Origin: Streptomyces sp. WAC05374
GTDB taxonomy: Bacteria; Actinomycetota; Actinomycetes; Streptomycetales; Streptomycetaceae
Reading direction: 5' to 3'
Assembly: GCF_004353505.1 (NCBI RefSeq)
Contig: NZ_SMNQ01000013.1
Span: 1 to 64,000 of the forward strand
DNA: 64,000 nucleotides
The notes under the pieces were generated by a model, which saw nothing but the letters and a program-made list of their open reading frames with translations, searched no databases and had not been told where the DNA came from. Shown here one piece after another: positions 1-8,418 of this stretch. Both the position numbers and the translations under genes were made by a program. How positions within the stretch are numbered: position 1 is the stretch's first letter; every line of letters begins with the position of its first letter.

Positions 1-51
1 ATCTCCGCCAACTCCACCCCATGCAACGACACGAACCCACCCCTGAAGCAC

Positions 52-95
52 GACGACGGCCTGCACAACCCCAACGGGTCATACAGGCCGTCGTC
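52..95. repeat. Perfect 12-bp stem-loop
   Basis: GACGACGGCCTG at 52-63 is the exact reverse complement of CAGGCCGTCGTC at 84-95, with a 20-base loop. There is no T-run, so it is not a typical intrinsic terminator. It lies about 65 bp beyond the stop of the lipoprotein gene. I see no convincing gene in bases 1-159. Confidence 0.5.
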
Positions 96-159
96 ACGCA
101 GGCCCCGGATTAACCAACAGCGTCCGAGAGGGGCGGGGGCATCCGTGTGTCTGGTTCGG

Positions 160-846
160 TCAGCTCGTGGCCGTGGCCTTGGCGAGGGCTTTGTCGAGGT
201 GGCGGTCGACGAGGGCCGGCGAACCGGAGACGATCAGCAGCAGACTGCCGTCGCGGATCGCGACCTGCTTCACCACGGTGTTCCGTCCTCCGGCGGAGAA
301 GGTCAGGAGCTGGCTCCACTGCTCGTCACCGCGGTCGTGGGGTGCGGTCAGCTTCTGCGAGGTGATGTCGATCGGGGTACCGCCCGCGACGACCTGATAG
401 GTGGGGCAGCCGGTCATGGCGTCGAAGATCTGGCCGATGCCGTCGGACAGCTTGTTCGCACTGTCGCTGTACAGCTCCTCGGAGATTTCGGAACTGCTGC
501 CGGCGTAGGTGAAGGTGGCCTTTGCCTTGCGCGGGAAGGTGAGTGAACCGCCGGTGGCCGCGTCGCCGCCCAGTTCGCTCAGGGCCGGGCAGCCGATGAC
601 GGTGACGTCGTCGTGGTGGGCGGTGCGCTCCGGCTTGCGCAGGTAGCCGCTGCCGAGGTCGCTCTCGTCGAGCAGGCGTGACGCGAGCGTGGCCGACGAG
701 AGTGTGACGGTCCTTTGGGCGGTGTCGGCCGGCTTCTCCGTCCGGGCGGAGGGGGTGGTGTCGGGCTTCGTGCCGGTGGAGCAGGCGGGGACGGCGAGGA
801 GGGCGGCGGTGATGCCGAGGGCGGTGGTGGCGACGCGAACGCGCAT
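160..846 (-). CDS. Secreted lipoprotein, PknH-sensor-like
   Basis: A 228-residue protein with a short basic N-terminus, a hydrophobic stretch (about residues 6-20) and a lipobox-like VPAC ending at Cys22, so it is probably exported and lipid-anchored outside the membrane. The Pro at -2 is slightly unusual for a lipobox. The mature part has a Thr/Pro/Lys-rich linker and then a soluble domain with two cysteines (in IGCPAL and MTGCPTY), reminiscent of the PknH-like extracellular sensor domains found in actinobacterial lipoproteins. The ATG is preceded by AAGGGG. Neighbouring genes on the same strand are unrelated. The function is unknown; the lipoprotein call is firmer than the domain call. Confidence 0.75.
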   Translation of the reverse strand: MRVRVATTALGITAALLAVPACSTGTKPDTTPSARTEKPADTAQRTVTLSSATLASRLLDESDLGSGYLRKPERTAHHDDVTVIGCPALSELGGDAATGGSLTFPRKAKATFTYAGSSSEISEELYSDSANKLSDGIGQIFDAMTGCPTYQVVAGGTPIDITSQKLTAPHDRGDEQWSQLLTFSAGGRNTVVKQVAIRDGSLLLIVSGSPALVDRHLDKALAKATATS

Positions 847-922
847 ACGGAACTGACCCCTTGGTGCTTGGCGACGGGTGGTCAGTGCGGGCCTCGGGCC
901 CGTGGGGTCGTAGGGGTAGGGG

Positions 923-1399
923 TCAGTGGCCGAGGTGGCGCAGGCAGTCCTCGAACGTGGCGTGCGTCGCGTCCGCCGGCCCGGCGCTCCGGTTGTACCA
1001 GGCGGTGTCCAGACGGTTCTCCTGCTGCTGATGTCCGGCCCGGCAGCGCAGCCAGATCTCGCCGTGGGTGGAGAGGATGAGCCAGTCCCGGTACGCGCCG
1101 CACGCAGTGCAGGTGACCAACTCGCCGTCGAGGACGAGCGGCTGCGCCCACGGCATCATCCTGCCGTCGAGCTGGTCGTGGCTGGGCACGCGCAGCTCCG
1201 GCGGAAGGAAGTCGTCCACCGCGGCAGCCGGCTCGCTGCGCTCCGGCCCGGCCGACGGCCCGCCGATTACTGGCGGGACCTGGTCCTGCAGCTGCGCCGA
1301 CAGCTCGAAGAATCGGCGCTGCGCCTCGCTGTCCGCCACCCGGCGGCGTATCCGGTGGAACACCCTGATGTCTCCCTCGCCTCGTCCTGCTTCCGTCAT
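923..1399 (-). CDS. Hypothetical protein with zinc-ribbon-like cysteines
   Basis: A 158-residue protein I do not recognise. The N-terminal half is charged and helical-looking. The C-terminal half contains CTACGAYRDW followed about 20 residues later by LRCRAGHQQQ, a C-x2-C...C-x3-H arrangement that could bind zinc. A GGGGA-type ribosome site lies just upstream of the ATG. It sits between the mobilisation block and the lipoprotein gene, so it may be accessory plasmid cargo. Confidence 0.55.
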   Translation of the reverse strand: MTEAGRGEGDIRVFHRIRRRVADSEAQRRFFELSAQLQDQVPPVIGGPSAGPERSEPAAAVDDFLPPELRVPSHDQLDGRMMPWAQPLVLDGELVTCTACGAYRDWLILSTHGEIWLRCRAGHQQQENRLDTAWYNRSAGPADATHATFEDCLRHLGH

Positions 1400-1474
1400 G
1401 ATCGTCCCCTACGCCCCCGGGAGCTTCAATTCACAGAGTCAACAGTCGGCTTCCAGCGGGTCAGAGGCTGGGGG

Positions 1475-3217
1475 TCACCGCGTCTTGCCCGCCACATCCT
1501 TCCCGCCGCGCCGTGAGCCAGGTGCAGACGGCCGGGAGGTTGTCCTGCGTGTCGTGGCCGGGCCACCCGTGGTGCCGTTCGCGGGCAGTTCCGATGGGTC
1601 GCCGGGCAGGTCGGCCATCCGCCGCAGCCGCCACACGAGCACGTCGCTGACCGAGTCCGCGGTGTCGAGTTCCCGGCGCGTGACCGCGTCGGACAGGAGG
1701 GTGGCCGGGTCGTGGCCGGCGGCTTCGGCGTCTGCGATGGTCGCGGCCAGCGCGTACCACCCTGGCTCGGCGAGGATCCGTTCGGCCAGGCCGGGCAGCG
1801 CTTCGTGCAGCACCACCGTCTGCCGCTGGAGCAGGGGCCGGTTCAGGCGGCGGCCTCGCTGGTAGAGCACGCCGAGGGGTTGGGCGGCGGCGGCCTGGTA
1901 GGCGGCGCGAAGGTGCTCGGCGGCCCGTGCGGCTGCGGCGGCCTGCTGGGCATGGCCCTTCTTCGCATGCCAGTGCACGGCGGCGGTGATCAGGAAGAAC
2001 AGCATGTCGATCGCCATCGCGGTGCTCGCGCCGTCCTCGCCGCGGCCGAGGGCCGGGCCGCCATGGACGAGGTCGCGGGCAGCCTGCCGCAGGGCCCGGT
2101 CGTGCCCGCGTACGGCGCGGACGTGGGAGCGCGAAGCCCGTTCGAAGGCCGTTGCGGCGTCTCGCAGTTCGTGGCGGGTGTGGGCGGCGGACGTCTTCGC
2201 GAGGGCGTCCAGGACCTCTCCCGCTGCGGCGATGTGGGCGGCGGCGACTGCGTCCTCGCCGTGCTCGACGATGAGCACGGCCTGCCACGCGGCCGATGCC
2301 GTCCTGCGGCGGGCCGCGGCCGGAGTACCTGGCCCCGTACGGACCCCGTCCTTCTGCCGGGGAGCCGGGCCGTTCTGGGTGTCGGCGGACCAGCGTTCGC
2401 GGATGCGGGGCAGTGAGAGGTCTGGGGCGAGGCGCGCGCCGGGGTAGAACACCGGCTCGCCGTCCTTGTTCCGGTCGTCGGGCAGGGCGACCTTGTATCC
2501 GAGGAGGTCCCCGGAGGGCGCGACGCGCTTACGGATCAGGAGGCCGTCACGGGCGAGCCGGTCGAAGAACTCCTCGTCGCTGGTTGCGCCGGCCACCGCG
2601 CGCCGTACCGTCTCGCGCAGTTCTTCACGGGCGGTGCGCTCGCGGCCCTGGCGTTCGGCCTTGTGGCGTTCGGCGCTGGTGGGCCGCTGAGCGGCGGTGC
2701 CGTCGCCGGGTGCGACCTGGTGGAGGCCGAGTTCCTTCTCGATGAGCCGGGCCTCGGCCTGGGCACGGGCGCCGGAGCGGTAGTCGTCGGGGCGGTGGCC
2801 GTCCTCGGTCACGAGGGTGGCGACGATGTGGATGTGGTCGTCCGCGTGCCGTACGGCGGCCCAGCGGCAGCCGGGCTGTCCGTCGCCGGGGTCGATGCCG
2901 GTAGCGGCGACGATCCGGCGGGCGACCTCGGCCCACTCCTCGTCGGACAGGGTCCGGTCGCCGGGCGCGGTGCGGACGGAGGTGTGCCACACGTGCTTGG
3001 CGGGTCGGGCGTGCGTCGGCAGCGCCTGGACGGGCTGGTCCAGGAGCTGCTGGAGGGCCTTCAGCGTGGCGTTCGGGTCGCGGCCGGGGTCGGGGGCCAT
3101 GCCGTCGAAGGAGGCCACGAGGTGGGGGTCCACGTGTTCCTCGTGCCTGCCGGTGCCGTAGAGGTAGGCGAGCAGGCCGATGGTCCGGTCGCCGGGCGCG
3201 TTGACGCTCGGGATCAT
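1475..3217 (-). CDS. Relaxase / mobilisation nuclease (MobA/VirD2-like)
   Basis: A 580-residue protein expected to nick one strand at an origin of transfer and pilot it into a recipient. The N-terminal relaxase region has HVWHTSVRTAPGDRTL and, near residues 130-140, RHADDHIHIVATL, which matches the metal-binding HxH motif of relaxases of the MobA/VirD2 type found in Streptomyces mobile elements. A long Arg/Ala-rich helical region follows (about 170-560). The start codon overlaps the MobC stop by 4 bp (ATGA), so the two are translationally coupled. No FtsK-like TraB or type IV secretion gene is in the window, so this supports mobilisation rather than self-transfer. Confidence 0.88.
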   Translation of the reverse strand: MIPSVNAPGDRTIGLLAYLYGTGRHEEHVDPHLVASFDGMAPDPGRDPNATLKALQQLLDQPVQALPTHARPAKHVWHTSVRTAPGDRTLSDEEWAEVARRIVAATGIDPGDGQPGCRWAAVRHADDHIHIVATLVTEDGHRPDDYRSGARAQAEARLIEKELGLHQVAPGDGTAAQRPTSAERHKAERQGRERTAREELRETVRRAVAGATSDEEFFDRLARDGLLIRKRVAPSGDLLGYKVALPDDRNKDGEPVFYPGARLAPDLSLPRIRERWSADTQNGPAPRQKDGVRTGPGTPAAARRRTASAAWQAVLIVEHGEDAVAAAHIAAAGEVLDALAKTSAAHTRHELRDAATAFERASRSHVRAVRGHDRALRQAARDLVHGGPALGRGEDGASTAMAIDMLFFLITAAVHWHAKKGHAQQAAAAARAAEHLRAAYQAAAAQPLGVLYQRGRRLNRPLLQRQTVVLHEALPGLAERILAEPGWYALAATIADAEAAGHDPATLLSDAVTRRELDTADSVSDVLVWRLRRMADLPGDPSELPANGTTGGPATTRRTTSRPSAPGSRRGGKDVAGKTR

Positions 3218-3831
3218 GCTGCCTGCTGTTCGAGGACGGCGGTCGCGGCGGCATGCACTGCGTCAGCGGCCCTCCGCACGGCCGCGAGGCTTGCCTCTAG
3301 CTGAGGGGAGATATCGGCACCGGAATTCAGGGCCTTCGTCACCTGGTTGAGATTGCTGCCGGCCCAGCCGAGCTTGCGCCGGCTGTCGAACAGGGCGGTC
3401 AGAACATCGCGTTCGGTGGCGATCTCGGCGTTCGTTCGGTCGAGATCCCGGGCCGCAGCGAGCGCGGCACGGGCGAGAAAGCCGCCGACGGTCAGGTTGC
3501 AGTGGGCGGCGGCGGAGGCGATCAGGGCGAACTCGGCATCGTTGAAGCGGGTCGTACGCAGGTGGCGGCGCTTCTTCTCGGGCGGCTGACGTGGACGCTG
3601 ACGGGCAGGTCGCTCACGAGGTCGACGATTCGGCTTGCGCTCCTCCTCCGGCTTCGATCCGCCCTCGGTCGAAGCCCCCAGGACCTGCGCCCCCCGGTGC
3701 AGGTCCTCTTCCGCCCCCTCGGGGGTGGACTCGGCGGAAGTACTACTTCCGCCCCAACTTGCTCGCCGCGAGACCGTGTTGGAGTCGCTCGCAGGTGCCG
3801 GGGTGTTGCCGTTCTGGATCGGGTGCGTCAT
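3214..3831 (-). CDS. MobC-family relaxosome protein
   Basis: About 205 residues, starting at the ATG at 3831 that overlaps the preceding stop (ATGA). The C-terminal half (TTRFNDAEFALIASAAAH and GWAGSNLNQVTKALNSG) matches the MobC relaxosome accessory family, which binds near oriT with a ribbon-helix-helix-like fold and assists the relaxase. The N-terminal ~80 residues are low complexity and basic, with many Arg/Pro. A longer reading frame from 3948 exists, but it would cover the upstream gene. It is immediately upstream of and coupled to the relaxase. Confidence 0.88.
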   Translation of the reverse strand: MTHPIQNGNTPAPASDSNTVSRRASWGGSSTSAESTPEGAEEDLHRGAQVLGASTEGGSKPEEERKPNRRPRERPARQRPRQPPEKKRRHLRTTRFNDAEFALIASAAAHCNLTVGGFLARAALAAARDLDRTNAEIATERDVLTALFDSRRKLGWAGSNLNQVTKALNSGADISPQLEASLAAVRRAADAVHAAATAVLEQQAA

Positions 3832-4064
3832 CGGGAGTCGGGCCTCGTGGAGCGGATGCGGTGCTGGATGGTTGCGGCCAGTTCGACGATGTCGGCCGGC
3901 CCGGTGAGGACGCGGACGGGTCCGTCGGGCTGGAACTGGACGAGCCATTGGCCGGTCGGGGCCAGGACCGCGGCGTACAGGAGGCGTCGGCGGACCAGGA
4001 CGTCCGCCCAGGCGCCGGCCTCGGCGATCGTGGGCTCGGATGTGCGAACGGAGCGCGGTATCAC
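3828..4064 (-). CDS. Small hypothetical protein upstream of mobC
   Basis: About 78 residues from a GTG at 4064 with AGGA 8 bases upstream; an ATG at 4112 would extend it by 16 residues. The sequence AAVLAPTGQWLVQFQPDGPV suggests a small beta-hairpin domain followed by a helix. Its stop overlaps the MobC start (ATGA), making it the first member of a coupled trio with MobC and relaxase. No known family is recognised; a role in the relaxosome is inferred only from position. Confidence 0.6.
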   Translation of the reverse strand: MIPRSVRTSEPTIAEAGAWADVLVRRRLLYAAVLAPTGQWLVQFQPDGPVRVLTGPADIVELAATIQHRIRSTRPDSR

Positions 4065-4152
4065 GGTGTGTTTCCTGGAGCGGGGCGGTGGTCCGGCGGG
4101 GAGCCGGACCACCTATCTGCGAGTAGGGGCGTTGAGCTGGGGTTTTGTCGGC

Positions 4153-4344
4153 TCAGCCGCACTCGGGGCAGCGCGCGACGTGGCTGTTGAGCGCCCGGGC
4201 CATCCGCTGCTTCGCCGATGCAGCCTGCTTCGCGCTGGACTTGGCCGCCGGCCTGCCCTCGTGCCGCTTGGAGTGGGCGATCATGTAGCCGATCTCCCGC
4301 TGGTACTCCGCGCGGACGGTGTTGAACTGGTGGCAGGTCTTCAT
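4153..4344 (-). CDS. Small basic protein with terminal CxxC
   Basis: 63 residues, rich in Lys, Ala and Arg, ending in SHVARCPECG, so it may form half of a metal site or bind nucleic acid. The ATG overlaps the stop of the membrane-protein gene by 4 bp, consistent with co-translation in the mobilisation operon. No family is recognised. Confidence 0.6.
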   Translation of the reverse strand: MKTCHQFNTVRAEYQREIGYMIAHSKRHEGRPAAKSSAKQAASAKQRMARALNSHVARCPECG

Positions 4345-6014
4345 CGGGCGGTGCTCCTTGTATTTATGGTGTCGTCGCTCCGCAGCTGCTGGAGGACGAG
4401 GCTCAGCCGGTCGTTCCGGCCGCCCTTGAGGCCCTCGCGTCGGAGGATCTCCCGTAGCTGGACCCGGGTGACGGCCCCGTTGCCGTCCCGTGCGAGTAGT
4501 GCGGGGACGTGGGGGCGGACCTGCTGGACGAGCTGGTCCACGGACTGCTCCGGCTCACGTGGCGGACGCTGGCTTTGCGGGCTTCGGGACCGGCCACTCC
4601 GGTTCCCCTTGACCTTGACCTTGGCCTTCGTGGTCGGCTTCCGGCGAAGGGGGACCTTGTGTCCCCGGTCCCCAGCAGGCTCGGTCCCCGTGTCGGTGTC
4701 GGTCGGTCCCCGGTCCCCGGTCGGGTCGGTCCCCGTGTCGGTGTCGGTCGGTCCCCGGTCCCCGGTCGGGTCGGTCCCCGTGTCGGTGTCGGTCGGTCCC
4801 CGGTCCCCGGTCGGGTCGGTCCTCGACTCGGCGCCGTTCGGTCCCCGGTCGCAAACCTGGGCGTGACCAGGCACTTCGACCGGTGGGCAGCCGGTCCCCG
4901 CGTCACCGTCCTGTTCGGTGGGCTCCGTCTTGGCGGGTTCGGAGTCGGTGTCGGTGTGGGTCGGTCCCCGGTCCTCAACGGGCTCGGTCCCCGCGTCGCC
5001 GCTCTCGGTCCCCGCGTCATGTTCCCTGGCTACGGGGACCGGTCCCCCCTCCTCACGCGGTCCCCGGTCCCCGATCAGTTCGGCGTGACCGTGGGGACCG
5101 GCCGCGAGGACCGCCGTGCTCGGCATCCCCGGCGAGGGGACCGTCGCAACCGTGGCACTGCCACGTGGCGCGGACCAGGGGGAGGGGAGCGGGACCGTGG
5201 CGAGCGCGAGGGCGTGCCGGCGGGCGGCGAGCTGGTCGAGCAGCTGCGCGCGCTGGAGGGCGTCGGTGCCGACCGATGCCCTGCCGAGGGCCTTCGACAG
5301 CCGCCGGGTGAGGCGTCGGCCGCGCCAGCTCCGCTGCTGCTCGGGCGTGCGCTCCGCGAGGAGGGCGGCGAGGGCGACCGCACGGGTGGTGGCCCGGTCA
5401 CGGGTGATCTGCGAGGCGTCGCGGTCCCGGGCGGCGATGCCCAGGCGGGACAGCAGGCGTTCGCGTGCCTCCCGCCCCAAGGTGGCAATCAACCCGCGGG
5501 ACGCGGCGCCCGGCGTGCGCAGGCGCAGTTCGATACCCATGGCGAGGTGCCACAGCATCGCCGCCATGATCGGGCCGACGAAGGCGCGGACGGTGCCGCC
5601 GACGGGGCCGCTCTCAGCGAAGGCGGGGATCACTTGCACTCCTGTGATCACCCAGACCAGCGTGCCGGGTAGGCCGGGCGCGCCCTGTGTGACCAGGTTC
5701 TGCCGAGCCATCAGCGCGGTCGCGAAGAGAGCGAGCTCCGCTGCGGCGAACATCGCGGCGCGTTCGGCGGTGCCGGCCATGTTGAGGTAGTCGGCGGCGA
5801 AGCGCCAGCTCGTGTCCGCGCTGTAGGCGGTACAGCCGAGCGCGGCGAACGCGGCGACCTTGACCGCCGGACTGCCGAGACGCTTCTGCGGGCGCGTGTC
5901 CCGCCGCCGCATCGCCCAAGCAGTCAGCATCAGGACAAGGGCGGCGGGCACGCCGATCGCGAGGAGGAGAGACGGGTCCGGAGCGGCACCGAGGGACAGG
6001 ACGGGATGGGTCAT
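4341..6014 (-). CDS. DUF2637-like (SpdB-type) membrane protein
   Basis: 557 residues. The first ~180 contain about four hydrophobic segments (LLLAIGVPAALVLMLTAW, AFAALGCTAYSADTSW, the region around residues 80-105, and a segment around 115-155), a layout I associate with DUF2637 or plasmid-spread proteins of Streptomyces. A long cytoplasmic part follows. Residues around 340-450 are dominated by GDRGP and TDTDTG repeats encoded by a 45-bp tandem repeat. The C-terminus (about 480-557) looks like a small folded helical domain, with VTRVQLREILRREGLKGGRN. It overlaps the whiB-like gene by 4 bp. A role in plasmid transfer or spread is family knowledge, not shown here. Confidence 0.72.
   Translation of the reverse strand: MTHPVLSLGAAPDPSLLLAIGVPAALVLMLTAWAMRRRDTRPQKRLGSPAVKVAAFAALGCTAYSADTSWRFAADYLNMAGTAERAAMFAAAELALFATALMARQNLVTQGAPGLPGTLVWVITGVQVIPAFAESGPVGGTVRAFVGPIMAAMLWHLAMGIELRLRTPGAASRGLIATLGREARERLLSRLGIAARDRDASQITRDRATTRAVALAALLAERTPEQQRSWRGRRLTRRLSKALGRASVGTDALQRAQLLDQLAARRHALALATVPLPSPWSAPRGSATVATVPSPGMPSTAVLAAGPHGHAELIGDRGPREEGGPVPVAREHDAGTESGDAGTEPVEDRGPTHTDTDSEPAKTEPTEQDGDAGTGCPPVEVPGHAQVCDRGPNGAESRTDPTGDRGPTDTDTGTDPTGDRGPTDTDTGTDPTGDRGPTDTDTGTEPAGDRGHKVPLRRKPTTKAKVKVKGNRSGRSRSPQSQRPPREPEQSVDQLVQQVRPHVPALLARDGNGAVTRVQLREILRREGLKGGRNDRLSLVLQQLRSDDTINTRSTAR
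4681..4815. repeat. Three tandem 45-bp repeats in the membrane-protein gene
   Basis: Copies at 4681-4725, 4726-4770 and 4771-4815 look identical and encode three in-frame copies of a 15-residue unit (TDPTGDRGPTDTDTG). Partial GGTCCCCGGTC units continue on both sides from about 4660 to 5070. The exact identity suggests recent expansion by slippage or unequal crossing-over. Confidence 0.85.
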
Positions 6015-6652
6015 GCGGCCTTTCCGAGAGGGGCGTGCGCCGAGGCCGACGCCACCGGACGGGTCACCGGCTGCCGTGTGCCGGGCTGGGTGGATGCGGT
6101 ACCGACAGTGGTCGGGGCGGTCTTCTTCCGCTTCTTCTTCGGCCGGGGCACGCCGTAGGTGCGGTCGCGGTCGAGGATCTTGTTGGCGGCCTGCCGCAGC
6201 AGGTCACGGGCGTGCTTGTGGCTGATCTGCAGCGCGGCGGCGAGCCGGTCGGGGCGCCAGCCCCGGACGTAGGCGTGGTCGATGACGACCTGGCGCTCCG
6301 CTTCGGTCAGGTGCACGTCGCGACCGTTGAAGAACGCGGTCACGCGGCTGTAGTCGAGGCGCTGGGGTAGTCCGTCGTGCCAGGGGCGCCGCTCCGCCTC
6401 GGTGAGCCCGCCCCAGATGCCCTCCTTGAGGACGTTCTCCAGGGCGTAGTTGAGGCAGTCGCGGCGCACCGGGCACCAGCCGCACAGCTCCTTCGCCTCG
6501 GCGATGGCCTCGTGGTCCCGGGGGAGCGGGAAGAACACGGCGTCGGCGTCCTCGGGGTCCATGCCGTGGCACGCTCCTCGGTTCTGCCAGCTCGTGTCTC
6601 CGATGCCGCGCAGGCCGGTGGCCGGCGCGTGGTGGGTGGTGATGTGGCGCAA
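6011..6652 (-). CDS. WhiB-family iron-sulfur regulator
   Basis: 213 residues. Four cysteines at about 28, 57, 60 and 66 (CGWCPVRRDC gives the C-x2-C-x5-C part) are the [4Fe-4S] ligands of the Wbl family, followed by the GIWGG turn near 78-82 and a basic stretch. Wbl proteins usually bind the principal sigma factor and act as transcription factors. This one has an extra C-terminal half with a helix-turn-helix-like segment (WRPDRLAAALQISHKHARDL) and a Lys/Arg/Thr-rich tail, longer than the usual 80-130 residues. The stop overlaps the next gene, so it is co-expressed with the plasmid functions and may regulate them. Confidence 0.9.
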   Translation of the reverse strand: MRHITTHHAPATGLRGIGDTSWQNRGACHGMDPEDADAVFFPLPRDHEAIAEAKELCGWCPVRRDCLNYALENVLKEGIWGGLTEAERRPWHDGLPQRLDYSRVTAFFNGRDVHLTEAERQVVIDHAYVRGWRPDRLAAALQISHKHARDLLRQAANKILDRDRTYGVPRPKKKRKKTAPTTVGTASTQPGTRQPVTRPVASASAHAPLGKAA

Positions 6653-6811
6653 GGGTGTCTCCGATGTGCTGCCGCGTCGGCCGGTCGGGGCCGGCGCTGG
6701 GCGGACGCGGCGTCGGGTACCGGCTGCGGCGCAGGGAGGTGCGCCGCAGCCGAGGCGGGACGATGGTGTTTCGGCGGTGCCCCAGACGGGTGCACTGGCC
6801 TTGCGTGCCGG

Positions 6812-7528
6812 TCAGGCCATCGCGGGCTGCCGGACCTGCTCGGCCTGCTGGGCCTGCTGTGCGGCGGCGAGGTCGAGGCGGCCGGGGTGCGGGGTGGCGC
6901 GCGGGGCGGTCCCGCGTGCCCCGCCGTCGGGGCCAATCCTTCGGCGGCGGCACGGCTCACCGGGCTGGGCCAGGCACCACTCGCAGCGAACGCTCAGGGC
7001 GTCGGGCTGGCCCTGCGCGACGGCCGCCTCACGCGCGGCACGGGCGGGCCGGTAGGGCGCGAGGGCAGCTCGGGCGGCGGGCGGTATGCAGGAGCCGATC
7101 GCCCGCAGCCGGGCCTCCAGCTTCGGGTCGACCCCGTCGCGACCGCTGGTGATCGCCCGGGCCTGCGCGGGCTGCGCGAGGCCGGCGGCGACGGCGCGGC
7201 GAGCCCCGGCCAGTTCGGCCGTCCAGGCGGCCTGGTCGTCCGGGTCGACGGACGGCGTGGGGTCGGAGTGCCGGGCCAGGCGGTCGCGCCGGTAGCTCTC
7301 CCAGGGACGAGCCACGTCCGCGGGCAGGATTTGGTACGGCGAGGTGCGGATGTGCTGCCGGGCGGCGACACGGGCATCCCAGCCGTGCGGCGTGGCCATC
7401 GGCACGTCGCCGAGCAGCTCGTGCCACTGGGCGAGCTGGTCGCGGGCCTCGCCCTGGTCGGTGCGGATGGTTCGGGGGTCGAGCCGGCCGATGTAGGCCA
7501 GCAGGGCTGCGATTTCGCGGCGATCCAT
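6812..7528 (-). CDS. Mobile-element protein with C-terminal zinc finger
   Basis: About 238 residues. The ATG at 7528 has GGAGGG 6 bases upstream and follows the upstream stop by 2 bp, so I prefer it to a longer reading frame. The body is helical and Ala/Arg-rich. Near the C-terminus, VRCEWCLAQPGEPCRRRR followed by a histidine (PHPGRL) resembles the short zinc-finger modules seen in actinobacterial plasmid and phage proteins. The exact role is unknown; the position beside the putative initiator suggests replication or its control. Confidence 0.65.
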   Translation of the reverse strand: MDRREIAALLAYIGRLDPRTIRTDQGEARDQLAQWHELLGDVPMATPHGWDARVAARQHIRTSPYQILPADVARPWESYRRDRLARHSDPTPSVDPDDQAAWTAELAGARRAVAAGLAQPAQARAITSGRDGVDPKLEARLRAIGSCIPPAARAALAPYRPARAAREAAVAQGQPDALSVRCEWCLAQPGEPCRRRRIGPDGGARGTAPRATPHPGRLDLAAAQQAQQAEQVRQPAMA

Positions 7529-7530
7529 GG

Positions 7531-8418
7531 TCAGCCCTCCGTTCCGGTCGGCTCGTCGAGGGCGGCGAGAAGGGCGGCGGTGTGGGCCTCGGCCCGCGTC
7601 ATGCCGCCCGGTGCACCGGAACCTCCGCCGGGCACGGCGTAGAGGCTCGGGCGGCTGGGGGCGTGCTCTCGGGCGATCCAGGAGCGCCAGTCGGCAGCCC
7701 AGGCCCCCGCTGTCCGCGGCTCGAAGGCGGCACGGTGGGCGCGCCACTTCGCATCGGCTGCATGCAGACCCTGCTCGCCGAGGCGATCGAGGTGTCCCTG
7801 CTGGCGGGCCCAGGCGTGGGTGGCTGGGTCGACCTGCCACTCGGTAGCCGAGAGGACGGCGGCACCACTGCTGTACCTACGGTTCAAATCCGGTTCACTA
7901 CGGTTCTGTGTGCCGGTTTCCGGTACATCGCTGTGCCGGTTTCCGGTATGCCGAGGTGCCGGTTTCCGTCGGGACCTGCCGGTTTCCGCTACTGCCGGTT
8001 TCCGGACCGTCTCGCGGGATTCCGGTACCTCACGCGGGCGGATTCCGTACCGCCGCAGGGCCGAGAGCCGGAGTGTCGGGCTCGCCTCCGGACCGTCCGC
8101 CGACGCCTGGTCGGCGTCCTCCTGCTCTCCCATGGCTCGTGCCAGGGCCTTCGCGGCGAGGGTCAGGCGGTAGACCGTGCTGCGCTGGGGGCCGGTGAGG
8201 TCGTCCAGCTGCTCCAGCTCACCGTCGTCGACCAGCCGACCGAGGGCTTCGCGCACCGTGGAGACGGAGGCGCGGGTGCGCTTGGCCAGGCTGGACAGCG
8301 ACGCCCAGGAGACGCACTGTTCGTCGGCCACCCGGTCGGCGATCGACAGCAGGACCAGGCGTGCAGTTCCCCGGCTGGAGCTGTGCTCCCACACCCACTC
8401 ACGGGCTTCGCTGCTCAT
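7531..8418 (-). CDS. HTH replication-initiator-like protein
   Basis: About 295 residues from the ATG at 8418. The N-terminal half is a winged-helix/HTH domain (LVLLSIADRVADEQCVSW and SLAKRTRASVSTVREALGRL), as found in plasmid and integrative-element replication proteins that bind origin repeats. The middle (about residues 150-195) is a low-complexity Arg/Pro/Thr segment whose DNA contains five 12-bp repeats in different reading frames. The C-terminal ~90 residues look folded (WQVDPATHAWARQQGHLDRL). Initiator function is inferred from the domain, the neighbours and the embedded repeats; a transcriptional regulator is the alternative. Confidence 0.68.
   Translation of the reverse strand: MSSEAREWVWEHSSSRGTARLVLLSIADRVADEQCVSWASLSSLAKRTRASVSTVREALGRLVDDGELEQLDDLTGPQRSTVYRLTLAAKALARAMGEQEDADQASADGPEASPTLRLSALRRYGIRPREVPESRETVRKPAVAETGRSRRKPAPRHTGNRHSDVPETGTQNRSEPDLNRRYSSGAAVLSATEWQVDPATHAWARQQGHLDRLGEQGLHAADAKWRAHRAAFEPRTAGAWAADWRSWIAREHAPSRPSLYAVPGGGSGAPGGMTRAEAHTAALLAALDEPTGTEG
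7911..8004. repeat. Iteron-like array of five 12-bp repeats
   Basis: TGCCGGTTTCCG occurs exactly at 7911-7922, 7934-7945, 7957-7968, 7977-7988 and 7993-8004, with start-to-start spacings of 23, 23, 20 and 16 bp. The copies fall in different codon phases and so encode RKPA, ETG or GNR in turn. That means the conserved unit is DNA, not protein. Diverged copies flank the array (around 7890 and 8020). This is what replication iterons or operator clusters look like. Confidence 0.8.

Noticed and set aside
4681..4815. CRISPR or minisatellite outside genes
   Set aside because: Units are directly adjacent with no spacers and lie in frame in a membrane-protein gene.
7911..8004. CRISPR array
   Set aside because: Repeats are only 12 bp with spacers of 4-11 bp inside a coding sequence, and no cas genes are present.
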